Shown in pieces: positions 37,039 to 44,064 of a stretch of DNA of 52,638 nt (within the stretch, counting starts at the first letter, position 1; every line of letters begins with the position of its first letter). This DNA is from a virus. The notes under the pieces were generated by a model that worked only from the letters and a program-made list of their open reading frames with translations, had not been told where the DNA came from and did not search any database. The DNA is taken from positions 1 through 52,638 of IMG/VR virus record IMGVR_UViG_3300044846_006394, one strand, 5' to 3'. Both the position numbers and the translations under genes were made by a program.

Positions 37039-37932
37039 CTAGAGGTAGAGGGCGAAGACGTTCTGCTTGGCGCGGGTGAGCGCGGCGCGGTCGAGCGCGT
37101 CACGCATGACCCAGCGGACATGGAGCGGGTTGTCGCTGTGCGAGGCGCTCATGCTCTGCGCCTCCGCGAGGTAGGCCGGTGTGTTCGTCGGGTCCGCGAC
37201 GAGAGCGTTCGCGAGAGCGGCGACGATCTCTTCCTGCCATTCAAGGCCGGGAGCGCGGGCGATGTTGTAGCCCGCCATGCGGAGGATCTCCCCGAGGTTC
37301 ATCGGCGCCTTGTCGGGCGTGACGCCGTGCCTGTCCTTGGTGACCCAGTTGGGGTCGTCCACGGTGCAGCGGTAGGAGGCGTGCCAGCCCCTGCGCGTCG
37401 AGTCGTGTGCGGCCCGAAGAACGATGTCGCACGCGGTCGGCAGATCTTCCGGCAGCTTGCCGGGGAGCTTCGGCCCGCCTCGGACGAACGAGCCGTTGAC
37501 CGTGCGCGGGGTCGATTCGTGGGCGACGAGGACAACGTGCATTCCGACGCGGCGGGCCGTGTCGCGGAACTCCAAGACGGCGTCCCGCACCGCGCCCCAC
37601 AGCTTGAAGCCGGTGAGCCGCTTCACGTTCTCGAAGTGGGCAAGCGTGGACTCGGCAAGAAGGCTGAAGTCGTCAACGATGACGGCATCGAACTTGCCCG
37701 CCTTCGCGATGTCCTTGAGGCGCTTGGTTGCGTCCTCGATGGTCGCGGCCTCGGCGCTCGCCGGAACGAATCCAACGACATGGTGAGCAGGCTTCAGCGC
37801 ACCCGGAGGGGCAAGGAACAGGCCATTCGGGAATCCGTAGAGAAGGTCGGTGGTCTTGCCGATGCCCGAGGGTCCGTAGACGACGCTGACGCTCTTGTCG
37901 CCGCCGTATGGGGCCGGTGCGGTGGGGTTCAT
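37039..37932 (-). CDS. RecA-like ATPase, Sak4/AAA_24 type
   Basis: The 297-residue protein has Walker A GPSGIGKTT at 20-28, a Walker B strand FDAVIVDDFS at 81-90 and a following RecA-fold core with VVLVAHE (sensor strand). This fits phage Sak4-like single-strand annealing or recombination ATPases. It is not a packaging ATPase of FtsK/HerA type. With the OB-fold protein downstream and the RecB-like nuclease farther upstream it could make a recombination-replication module. Confidence 0.78.
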   Translation of the reverse strand: MNPTAPAPYGGDKSVSVVYGPSGIGKTTDLLYGFPNGLFLAPPGALKPAHHVVGFVPASAEAATIEDATKRLKDIAKAGKFDAVIVDDFSLLAESTLAHFENVKRLTGFKLWGAVRDAVLEFRDTARRVGMHVVLVAHESTPRTVNGSFVRGGPKLPGKLPEDLPTACDIVLRAAHDSTRRGWHASYRCTVDDPNWVTKDRHGVTPDKAPMNLGEILRMAGYNIARAPGLEWQEEIVAALANALVADPTNTPAYLAEAQSMSASHSDNPLHVRWVMRDALDRAALTRAKQNVFALYL

Positions 37933-37967
37933 GTGCAGTCCCTTGGTGGAGGGTGGAGCGGGGCGTT

Positions 37968-38363
37968 CTACAGTTTCGAGCGGAGGTCGGCAAGCTGTCC
38001 GAACAGGCGGTCGGCCTCCGCCTGTGCCGCCTTGCGGCCTTCCTCGGCGCAGCGAAGCTCGTCCTTCAGCGTTTCGACGTCGTCCTTGAGGTCGTCGCGC
38101 TCGTCGGTGAGCGCCTCGATCTTGACCTCAAGGGCGCGAAGCTCTGCGGCATGGTCGCCGGTGTCCCGCAGGATGTCGGGCAGTCGGGCGATGGCCCCTC
38201 CGACCGACTCGCTGCGAGGCGAGGTGATGACGCAGACGGCCCGCTCGCCCGCCATGACGACGGTGGTCGGCTCGGCGGTGTCGAGGCCGAAGGCCCGAAC
38301 GTGCCACGGGCCGTGCGGCAGGGCCTCGCGCTCCGCACTCAGGATGCGGGCGGCAGCGCCCAC
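37968..38363 (-). CDS. Coiled-coil protein
   Basis: A 131-residue protein from a GTG start, with an N-terminal beta-prone part (HVRAFGLDTAEPTTVVMAG) and a long charged coiled coil from about residue 75 to the end. It follows the XRE repressor gene within three bases and so shares its promoter. Function unknown. Confidence 0.52.
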   Translation of the reverse strand: MGAAARILSAEREALPHGPWHVRAFGLDTAEPTTVVMAGERAVCVITSPRSESVGGAIARLPDILRDTGDHAAELRALEVKIEALTDERDDLKDDVETLKDELRCAEEGRKAAQAEADRLFGQLADLRSKL

Positions 38364-38365
38364 AA

Positions 38366-38824
38366 CTAGCCCCGCGCCAGCGAGAGGAGGTTGACGGCAT
38401 CGGCAGAGGCAAGCTTCCCCGTCGCGACGAGGTCGAGGACGGCGGACAGCAGCCCGTCATGCGCCTTGCCGATGGAACCGACCGTGTCCACCGCCCGCTG
38501 CACCTTGACCGCAGCGCGAGGGGTCGAGGTCGGCATCGTGCGGACCTTGGGCGCACGGGGCGCGGCCACGGTGACCTGCATCGAGGCGAACGGCTCGGGC
38601 AGCGGGTGGTTCAACGTCGTCGCCAACTGCTGAAGCTTCGCGACCGTGTTGCCCGACAGGGTCTGCGCGTTGAACATCTTGCCGGTCTCGATGACCGACA
38701 GGAACGACTGCGACAGGCCGTGCTTGCGCTGGATGTCGGACTGCGAGAGGTTCGCGTCCACGCGGACATCGTTGACTCTCTTGGCCCATGCGACGAGTTC
38801 TGTGGTGACCTGATGGTGGCTCAT
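38366..38824 (-). CDS. XRE-family repressor
   Basis: The 152-residue protein has an HTH_XRE domain at about residues 16-65 (LSQSDIQRKHGLSQSFLSVI), a linker rich in Pro/Thr, and a C-terminal helical domain likely used for dimerisation. It is preceded by a near-consensus promoter at 38879-38907 with an operator-like repeat over the -35, the classical autoregulated CI-like arrangement. It is my best candidate for the protein binding the TGACA-N2-TGTCA elements. No S24 peptidase domain is present. Confidence 0.75.
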   Translation of the reverse strand: MSHHQVTTELVAWAKRVNDVRVDANLSQSDIQRKHGLSQSFLSVIETGKMFNAQTLSGNTVAKLQQLATTLNHPLPEPFASMQVTVAAPRAPKVRTMPTSTPRAAVKVQRAVDTVGSIGKAHDGLLSAVLDLVATGKLASADAVNLLSLARG

Positions 38825-38878
38825 TTGCGGGTTCTCCTGCGACCGGCTGGGAAGGTGGGTGGTGCCGGTGTGGGGCGC

Positions 38879-38907
38879 TATGTACAGCCGCCCCCGTGCG
38901 CTGTCAA
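38879..38907 (-). promoter_or_regulatory. Near-consensus promoter for the repressor operon
   Basis: On the minus strand TTGACA (38907-38902), 17 bases, TACATA (38884-38879), about 55 bases ahead of the ATG at 38824. The sequence ATTGACACTTGACAG (38915-38901) places two TTGACA half-sites in direct orientation over the -35, a likely binding site for autoregulation. Confidence 0.72.
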
Positions 38908-38918
38908 GTGTCAATCGA

Positions 38919-39188
38919 CTACTGCTCGCAAGACTCAGCAGACTCTAGGCTTTTCATAGCTTCGCGGAAGTTCTTCGCGGCGTCGAACAGGCTCTCCAGT
39001 GCGGTCTCGGACGCCTCGGCCTCGGTCGCGTCGGTGAACGCCGTAGCAGCGCGGACGACGACATCCGCGAGAGAAAGCTTGTGATGCGCGACGGCGTAGG
39101 CCAGCGACAGGCGCAGGAGGTCACGCGCTACGCTGACGCTGTCGTCGAACTCCTCGGGATTCGGCAGGTCGGTGCAGAGCGGCTTCAT
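38919..39188 (-). CDS. Hypothetical 89-residue helical protein
   Basis: A helical, acidic protein (SVSVARDLLRLSLAYAVAHH in its first half). The start overlaps the upstream stop (ATGA). No family recognised; last gene of the accessory operon before the repressor promoter. Confidence 0.48.
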   Translation of the reverse strand: MKPLCTDLPNPEEFDDSVSVARDLLRLSLAYAVAHHKLSLADVVVRAATAFTDATEAEASETALESLFDAAKNFREAMKSLESAESCEQ

Positions 39189-39358
39189 CGGGCCTTCTCC
39201 TTGTCGGCGCACTTTGCGTGAGCCGCACTGAACGAGTCCATGACATCGTTCATTTCACTCAGCTTGATGGGCAGTTTCATGTTCTGCGTAGTCGTGCAGA
39301 CTTGGCAGCGCACAGTGGGCGGCTTCACCGAGAAATCGACAACGACATGGTCGGTCAT
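39185..39358 (-). CDS. 57-residue C-x2-C protein
   Basis: The frame starts MTDHVVVDFSVKPPTVRCQV and contains CQVC and a later Cys. ATGA overlaps on both sides support it. Zinc binding through C-x2-C and the C-terminal Cys/His is possible. Role unknown. Confidence 0.48.
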   Translation of the reverse strand: MTDHVVVDFSVKPPTVRCQVCTTTQNMKLPIKLSEMNDVMDSFSAAHAKCADKEKAR

Positions 39359-39570
39359 CGCTGCTCTCCCCGGAGGAACGCTTCGGCGGCCTCACGGGCG
39401 GCACCGGCGGTCGAGGCCGTTCCGACTTCGTACTGGCCCCCGTCGCGCTGCGCCTGCCAGCGCCACGACGGCTCCATCGCTTTGCGCCTCACGCAGGCCC
39501 ACGGCCCCTCGTCGATCTCCGCGTAGATGTTGCCGAGGTGCCATTCGGCGGCGCTCCACAGTTCGCTCAT
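39355..39570 (-). CDS. LLREA-family C-terminal-domain paralogue
   Basis: A 71-residue protein resembling only the C-terminal part of the 24073 gene: WRWQAQRDGGQYEVG and AAREAAEAFLRG match WLWRV and EAEAKAAAVEYAG. It is a second location for this domain, 15 kb from the other copies. Start and stop overlap neighbours by four bases. Confidence 0.48.
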   Translation of the reverse strand: MSELWSAAEWHLGNIYAEIDEGPWACVRRKAMEPSWRWQAQRDGGQYEVGTASTAGAAREAAEAFLRGEQR

Positions 39571-39965
39571 CGGAAGTCGCCCTTGAGAACGTCGGCCACG
39601 ACCTGCATGGCCTCGGCGGTCCCCTCGGGCGACTCGACGACGTTCATCGCGTAGCTCGACTTGACCTCCTGGCCCAGCTTGGCGATTTCCGCGAGCGCCG
39701 CCTGCATCTTCGGGCTGTAGCGGCACTTCGGCTTCGCCAGCGTCTTCGCGGCCAGCTTCGTCGCCTTCTCGCGGCACTTCGTCGCGAGCTTGGTCCAGTG
39801 GACGGCGAGCTTGTCGAGCCGCTCGGCCCGCTTGATGAGCTTCTTCGCCTCTTTTGCAGGGTCGAGCTTCGCGCTCTTCTTCGCACCGGCCTTGCCCCAG
39901 TTGAGTCGGACCTTCGCCTTCGTCTTCGTCTTGGCCTTCGCGGCCACCTTCTTCTTCGCTGCCAT
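39567..39965 (-). CDS. Lys-rich basic protein
   Basis: A 132-residue protein beginning MAAKKKVAAKAKTKTKAK and rich in Lys/Ala, like histone-H1-type tails. The C-terminal third is less charged and helical. It probably binds nucleic acid. The GCAGTACATGG context gives CCCCTTG-free but AAGGGGCAG as ribosome site. Function unknown. Confidence 0.55.
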   Translation of the reverse strand: MAAKKKVAAKAKTKTKAKVRLNWGKAGAKKSAKLDPAKEAKKLIKRAERLDKLAVHWTKLATKCREKATKLAAKTLAKPKCRYSPKMQAALAEIAKLGQEVKSSYAMNVVESPEGTAEAMQVVADVLKGDFR

Positions 39966-39992
39966 GTACTGCCCCTTGCGGCCCCTTCGGGC

Positions 39993-40190
39993 CTATTTCG
40001 TCCCACCGTGGGACAAGTCGATGAACCAGTTGAGGTGATCTGCGATGCACGCCGTGGCGCGCTTCTGAGAGGCGCGGGTGCTGTCGCTGGCGATGGTGAC
40101 CTCGAAGACGATGCCGTCGCCCTCGTCGATGAGGCGCCCTGTGACGAGGCCGTAGGAGTCGCTGCTGAGTTCGATGGCGAGGCGGGTCAC
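39993..40190 (-). CDS. Hypothetical 65-residue protein
   Basis: A small alpha/beta protein (MTRLAIELSSDSYGLVTG...) with a GTG start overlapping the stop of the 24-residue membrane peptide. No family recognised. Confidence 0.45.
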   Translation of the reverse strand: MTRLAIELSSDSYGLVTGRLIDEGDGIVFEVTIASDSTRASQKRATACIADHLNWFIDLSHGGTK

Positions 40191-40261
40191 AGGTCGCCCA
40201 TGTGCGCGGCAACGACGCCGAGCGAGAAGCCCAGGACGATGCCCAGGAGGAGCCAGCCCAT
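40187..40261 (-). CDS. 24-residue single-span membrane peptide
   Basis: MGWLLLGIVLGFSLGVVAAH plus MGDL is one hydrophobic helix. Its ATG overlaps the upstream stop (ATGA) and its TGA overlaps the downstream GTG (GTGA), so it sits exactly in a chain of coupled genes. A regulatory or exclusion micropeptide is plausible. Confidence 0.42.
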   Translation of the reverse strand: MGWLLLGIVLGFSLGVVAAHMGDL

Positions 40262-40446
40262 CACGGCTGGTCCTTCTGCACCTTCTCGACGGTCGCCTGT
40301 GCCACATCGAGATGGTTCCACACGACCGTCAGCGCCCCTTGGAGGCGTCGAACTTCTGCGATGAGGCGCAGCGCCGTCTGCGGGGACACCGAGTGCCAGC
40401 GGGGAAGTCCCTCCTCGATGTCGGCCAGTTCTTTCTCAGTGATCAT
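40261..40446 (-). CDS. Hypothetical 61-residue protein
   Basis: A helical protein starting MITEKELADIEEGLPRWHSV, with a coiled-coil-like end (DVAQATVEKVQKDQP). ATGA overlaps on both sides. No family recognised. Confidence 0.45.
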   Translation of the reverse strand: MITEKELADIEEGLPRWHSVSPQTALRLIAEVRRLQGALTVVWNHLDVAQATVEKVQKDQP

Positions 40447-40658
40447 CGAGGCCCCGCGTTCTCAGGCGTGCCGTGGCAGAGCCAGCAGTCGCGGCTCGCG
40501 CACTTCATGTAGTCCGAGGCGCTCGCGTGCAGCGTGCGGACCTTCTCATCCGGCTCCGAGAGTTTCTCCTTGAGCGCGGCGACCTCGGCCTCCAGCGCGG
40601 CGATGCGTTCGTCGCGCTCGCGGATGGGGTTTCTCATGGCGTGTGTGAACTCACCCAT
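40443..40658 (-). CDS. Small coiled-coil protein with Cys cluster
   Basis: A 71-residue protein with a heptad-rich helix (IAALEAEVAALKEKLSEP) followed by KCASRDCWLCHG, three cysteines and a histidine that may bind zinc. The stop overlaps the next start. Role unknown. Confidence 0.48.
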   Translation of the reverse strand: MGEFTHAMRNPIRERDERIAALEAEVAALKEKLSEPDEKVRTLHASASDYMKCASRDCWLCHGTPENAGPR

Positions 40659-40851
40659 CGGTCGGTTCCTTCGGAGGCGGCAGCTTCTTGCCGCGCTTCT
40701 TCGCGGCCTCCATGCACTTGCCGCAGTAGCCCCGCTCGCGGGACAGGATGTTGAGGTTGTCGCCATCGCACGCAAGCTGGAGCGTACACATCGGCGCTTT
40801 GAGGTATGCGTTGCTCACGGACTGCACCATCGGCTTCGGGCGCGTCATCAC
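40651..40851 (-). CDS. Small basic Cys-containing protein
   Basis: A 66-residue protein with cysteines at about 22, 28, 43 and 46, the last two as C-x2-C, followed by a KKRGKKLPPPK basic tail. GTG at 40851 overlaps the upstream stop; the next codon is ATG and could also start. Possible zinc-finger-like nucleic-acid binder. Confidence 0.46.
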   Translation of the reverse strand: MMTRPKPMVQSVSNAYLKAPMCTLQLACDGDNLNILSRERGYCGKCMEAAKKRGKKLPPPKEPTDG

Positions 40852-41051
40852 TCCCCTCCCTCCACGTTGAGCGCGGCGACCTCCTGCCCCGTCAGGACGC
40901 GGGGCCGGTAGCCGGGGCGCACCTCGACGATGCTCCCGTCCTTGCGCTTCACGAGTTGCCCACGCTGGCGGTTGGTGCTGACCGCCGCCGTCATCCCCGA
41001 TGGCCGAGTCCCTGCGCCCTTGTACCGCTTCAGCCCTTGTTTCGACGACAT
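40848..41051 (-). CDS. Hypothetical 67-residue basic protein
   Basis: Starts MSSKQGLKRYKGAGTRPSGM; basic N-terminal half, then a beta-prone segment KRKDGSIVEVRPGYRPRVL. The ATG at 41051 follows a good AAGGGG site. No family recognised. Confidence 0.46.
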   Translation of the reverse strand: MSSKQGLKRYKGAGTRPSGMTAAVSTNRQRGQLVKRKDGSIVEVRPGYRPRVLTGQEVAALNVEGGE

Positions 41052-41064
41052 CGCTGGTCCCCTT

Positions 41065-41439
41065 CTAGGCGTTGACGCCCTGTTCGTAGACTTCCCTCTC
41101 GCAGCGGTAGAGCGCCGCTGACAGCGTCTGCTCGCTGCCCTGGCCGATGACCGCCCCATCGTCGTCCTCGACCCTCCACGCCCACGCCTTGCCCTCGTCC
41201 TGCACCGTGGCGACCGCGTCCCTGCCCACGGCTGCGGTCAACAGACCGGCGTCCTCGCCTCGCCAGTTCAGCTTCTCGGGCGGGTCTTTCAGCGCCGCGT
41301 CGGACAGTCGGCACAGGCGGCATGGGACGTTCGACGGGCCGTCCTCGCTCGACTGCTCCTCGCAGAACTCGCCCGCCGCAGGGATGCACCCAGCGGTGTC
41401 GCGGTACTGGCGCAGGAGATAGAGCAGCCACAGGCTCAA
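41065..41439 (-). CDS. LLREA-related early protein, TTG start
   Basis: A 124-residue protein starting from TTG that overlaps the upstream stop. It has CRLC in the middle and AWAWRVEDDDGAVIG near residue 85, similar to the W-x-WRV strand of the LLREA paralogues, followed by a helix ALYRCEREVY. It is a distant member of that family. Function unknown. Confidence 0.46.
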   Translation of the reverse strand: MSLWLLYLLRQYRDTAGCIPAAGEFCEEQSSEDGPSNVPCRLCRLSDAALKDPPEKLNWRGEDAGLLTAAVGRDAVATVQDEGKAWAWRVEDDDGAVIGQGSEQTLSAALYRCEREVYEQGVNA

Positions 41440-41627
41440 CGCAGCGCCCCTGCAAGGCTGACGGCGAGGTGCATCTCGTCACGCGACACGCCATCGAGGA
41501 TGGCCTCCGCGATGCGTGAGAAGGGCTGCGGCTGCTCCCCGAGGCGGCGGCGCAGGGCCTCGTTGTCGCGCAGGGCGTCACGCAGGGCGCGACGAAGCTG
41601 GTCCGGGGTCATGCTGTCGATGTCCAT
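41436..41627 (-). CDS. Hypothetical 63-residue helical protein
   Basis: MDIDSMTPDQLRRALRDALR begins a helical coiled-coil-like protein. The stop overlaps the TTG start of the next gene. No family recognised. Confidence 0.45.
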   Translation of the reverse strand: MDIDSMTPDQLRRALRDALRDNEALRRRLGEQPQPFSRIAEAILDGVSRDEMHLAVSLAGALR

Positions 41628-41629
41628 TG

Positions 41630-41977
41630 TCAGATTCCGTTCTGTGGGCGCCCGCGCCGCTTCTTTCCAAGCAGTGCGAGCGCAGCGTCCTCGGCCCGCT
41701 TCTCGCGCACGGCGAGAGGCACCTTGAGCTTGCCCAGCACTTCGGCGGCGGCGGCTTGGGTCAGTTCCATGCAGTCGGTGATGAACAGGTGGAGCGGCAG
41801 ACGCAGGTGCTTCTTCTCGATGCGACTCATCGTCCAATCGTGAGCGCCGTTCCAAGTCGTGAGCTTCTCGACCCACCACCATGCACCAGCGTCACCCTTC
41901 GCGGGGCGCATGGCTTGCCACTCCCGCTGAATGAGCGCGAGCGCGTCTGCGTAGAACTGCTGTTGCGATGGGGTCAT
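41630..41977 (-). CDS. Hypothetical 115-residue protein
   Basis: A helical protein with aromatic clusters (GAWWWVEKLTTWNGAHDW) and a C-terminal basic KKRRGRPQNGI tail resembling an AT-hook (RGRP). DNA binding is possible. ATG follows CACCACC; no strong ribosome site. Role unknown. Confidence 0.5.
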   Translation of the reverse strand: MTPSQQQFYADALALIQREWQAMRPAKGDAGAWWWVEKLTTWNGAHDWTMSRIEKKHLRLPLHLFITDCMELTQAAAAEVLGKLKVPLAVREKRAEDAALALLGKKRRGRPQNGI

Positions 41978-42009
41978 GGTGGTGGGGTCCGAACGCAGGG
42001 GGGACCGTA

Positions 42010-42840
42010 CTACGGCTTGCCCCAGCGGCACAGGTCGAATCCGTCGCACGCTCCGTAGGCGCTGATGCAGACCTGCTCGGACAGCGTCTTCGGCCACTCC
42101 CACGGGTCGAGGCCCGAGGCGTCAAGAGCCTCGATGCGCTCGCGTGCGTGCAGGACGGTCAGCGTGAACCCCCGCTGCGCCTGCGGCGCCGGTTCCGCCG
42201 CGATGCGCTCGAAGACGCAGCGGTCCCCGTACTTCGCCGGAAGCTGGATGACGTTTGCCATCACACCGCCGAACTCGTCGCCGTAGACCTCGCGACCGAA
42301 CATCTCCATGCCGATGAACTGGCCCGACAGGGTGTACCGCTTGCCGATGGCGGCGATGCGGCCCGTGGATTTGTGGTCGATGATGTAGACCTTGCCGCTA
42401 GACCCCCTCGCCACCAGGTCGAGGCGCTGCGTGAACTTGCGGCCTCCGATGTTCGCGCTGAAGACCTCTTCGACATGAAGCACCGTCAGCGTGTCGGTCG
42501 CGTACTGCGCGGCGTACTCGCGCACGACCTGCTTCGCGAGGTCAACGAACTGGAGCGCGCCGGTGCCAAGCTCCTCGGCGCAGGTGTCGATGGCCCTCTC
42601 GGGCGTGGCCCACTCCTCGGGGTCTCGACCGGCTTGCGCCGACTGCAAGCGGGCGTAGTAGTGCGCGAGGCCCTGATGAATGAGCGACCCCTTGAGCAGC
42701 GGAGCGCGGTCACCGAACGATATGCCGGGGATGCGGTGGTGGTAGGCGAACAACTGCGGGCAGCGCAGCGCGGACTCGGTCGCGTGCCAGCCCCACTCGC
42801 CCGACGAGCCAGCGTTGAGGTACTTCGGTTCGATGGTCAT
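42010..42840 (-). CDS. RecB/Cas4-type PD-(D/E)XK nuclease
   Basis: The 276-residue protein shows His55 in KGSLIHQGL, Glu124/125, Asp141 in QRLDLVARG, the D-x-K core IIDHKSTG (Asp155, Lys157) and Gln174 in SGQFIGME, the order of Cas4/AddB/RecB nucleases. Cys27 plus Cys258, Cys265 and Cys271 form the N- and C-terminal cysteine set that holds a 4Fe-4S cluster in that group. It probably processes DNA ends in replication or recombination with the Sak4-like ATPase, OB-fold protein or SMC-like protein. Not CRISPR-linked here. Confidence 0.82.
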   Translation of the reverse strand: MTIEPKYLNAGSSGEWGWHATESALRCPQLFAYHHRIPGISFGDRAPLLKGSLIHQGLAHYYARLQSAQAGRDPEEWATPERAIDTCAEELGTGALQFVDLAKQVVREYAAQYATDTLTVLHVEEVFSANIGGRKFTQRLDLVARGSSGKVYIIDHKSTGRIAAIGKRYTLSGQFIGMEMFGREVYGDEFGGVMANVIQLPAKYGDRCVFERIAAEPAPQAQRGFTLTVLHARERIEALDASGLDPWEWPKTLSEQVCISAYGACDGFDLCRWGKP

Positions 42841-42841
42841 G

Positions 42842-43156
42842 TCAGACTCCAGCCTCTGCGAGGCCAAGGACGGCAAGCTCGGTGAGATCACGGCGGACAT
42901 CGAGGAGGGTCTTCTCCAGCGCGGTCTCCTTCACCTTGCGCGACTCCAGTGCGCGGAACACGGCATCGACAGGGTCGGTGCCGATGCACAGGCCCTCGCG
43001 GGCGACCTCGTCGAGCGGAGTCATCAGCCCGAAGGCGTGCGGCGCGTCTTGCGGAATGCCGTAGAGGTCGGGGCCGTCGAGAGTCGCCTCGACGCTGACG
43101 ACGCTCGGGCGGTTGTCGGTCCATTCGACCGCGTAGAGCTTCACCTTCTCGCTCAC
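42842..43156 (-). CDS. Hypothetical 104-residue protein
   Basis: An alpha/beta protein starting MSEKVKLYAVEWTDNRPSVV with a helical C-terminal half. ATGA overlap with the ParB-like gene upstream. Located between the nuclease and ParB-like genes; no family recognised. Confidence 0.5.
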   Translation of the reverse strand: MSEKVKLYAVEWTDNRPSVVSVEATLDGPDLYGIPQDAPHAFGLMTPLDEVAREGLCIGTDPVDAVFRALESRKVKETALEKTLLDVRRDLTELAVLGLAEAGV

Positions 43157-44013
43157 AACTTCACCTCCCCGACCGGCACGCCGAAGAAGCGCAGCATCTT
43201 TGCGAACTCGGCGTTGGCGGGCGTGAGATAGCTCGTCTTGAGGATGGTGAGCTTCTGCCCGTGGATGGCGGCGTACACCGCCCGCAAGGTCGCGTAGAGG
43301 ACGGGCATCCGCTTGGCGCCGGGACCGCCCATGACCTCGGTTCCCTCCAGCACTCGGCGCAGGGCGTAAGCGGGGTCGTCGGCGGTGAGGCCGACGCCCG
43401 ACTCCAGCCTCGCGGTAAACTTCTCGGTCTCTTCGGGCGAGACATGGTGCGCGACGATGAGGGCGCCCATCACCAACCCCGTATGCACACGGCGGGAGAT
43501 AGCGCCCGCGCTGCCTGCGGCCTTCGGGTACACATCCATTGACCAGCGAATGTCGGCCCCGTACTTCGCCGTCACGGCGTCGAGGTGCGAAAGCGTGAAG
43601 CTGTAGCGGCCCGAGCCGTTCTCAAAGACGGCCTGCACCGCCTTGGCCCGAGCGGTGAAACGGCGCGGGTCAGAATCAAGCGACACACGGCCTGTGAGTG
43701 TGGCGAGGTCGGAGAGCTTGCGGCGGGTGCCGGTGTCGATGGCCTCCAGGGCGACGGGGTCGGCGTCGAAGGTGACGATCATCGGAACGGTGGCGTTCGC
43801 CTGCACAACGGCACGCAGCCGGTGCTGGCCGTCGATGAGCCTACCCCGCGTGTCGAAGACCAGCCCGTGCGGCAGGCACAACCAGCGACCGGCGATGATG
43901 TCCGCAGAGAGCCGGTCGATGTGGCCGTGGTTCAGCGGGCGGTTCGTATTGATGTTCTTCTTGAGGTACTCGACGGCGAGCGCGGGCGTGACGTTCTTCT
44001 TCTCGAATCGCAT
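43153..44013 (-). CDS. ParB-like nuclease-domain protein
   Basis: The 286-residue protein has an N-terminal ParB/Sulfiredoxin-like domain with the RLIDGQHRLRAV box at about 58-69, as in ParB-N and related phage proteins, and a mostly helical C-terminal part. No ParA or centromere-like repeat is nearby, so partitioning is unlikely; many phage homologues act in DNA modification, regulation or nucleotide-dependent switching. The ATG at 44013 follows GAAGGGAACCC. Confidence 0.7.
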   Translation of the reverse strand: MRFEKKNVTPALAVEYLKKNINTNRPLNHGHIDRLSADIIAGRWLCLPHGLVFDTRGRLIDGQHRLRAVVQANATVPMIVTFDADPVALEAIDTGTRRKLSDLATLTGRVSLDSDPRRFTARAKAVQAVFENGSGRYSFTLSHLDAVTAKYGADIRWSMDVYPKAAGSAGAISRRVHTGLVMGALIVAHHVSPEETEKFTARLESGVGLTADDPAYALRRVLEGTEVMGGPGAKRMPVLYATLRAVYAAIHGQKLTILKTSYLTPANAEFAKMLRFFGVPVGEVKL

Positions 44014-44064
44014 GACGGGTTCCCTTCGGCGCCTCTTCGGCGCCATGTGCGCTGGTGGGCGCGG

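Noticed and set aside
37039-37932. Terminase or packaging ATPase
   Set aside because: The motif order and neighbours fit a Sak4-type RecA-like recombination ATPase; there is no nuclease domain or HerA/FtsK signature.
42010-42840. CRISPR-associated Cas4
   Set aside because: No cas genes or arrays are nearby; stand-alone RecB/Cas4-type nucleases are common in phage replication modules.
43153-44013. Plasmid-type partition system
   Set aside because: No ParA-like ATPase or centromere-like repeats accompany the ParB-like protein.
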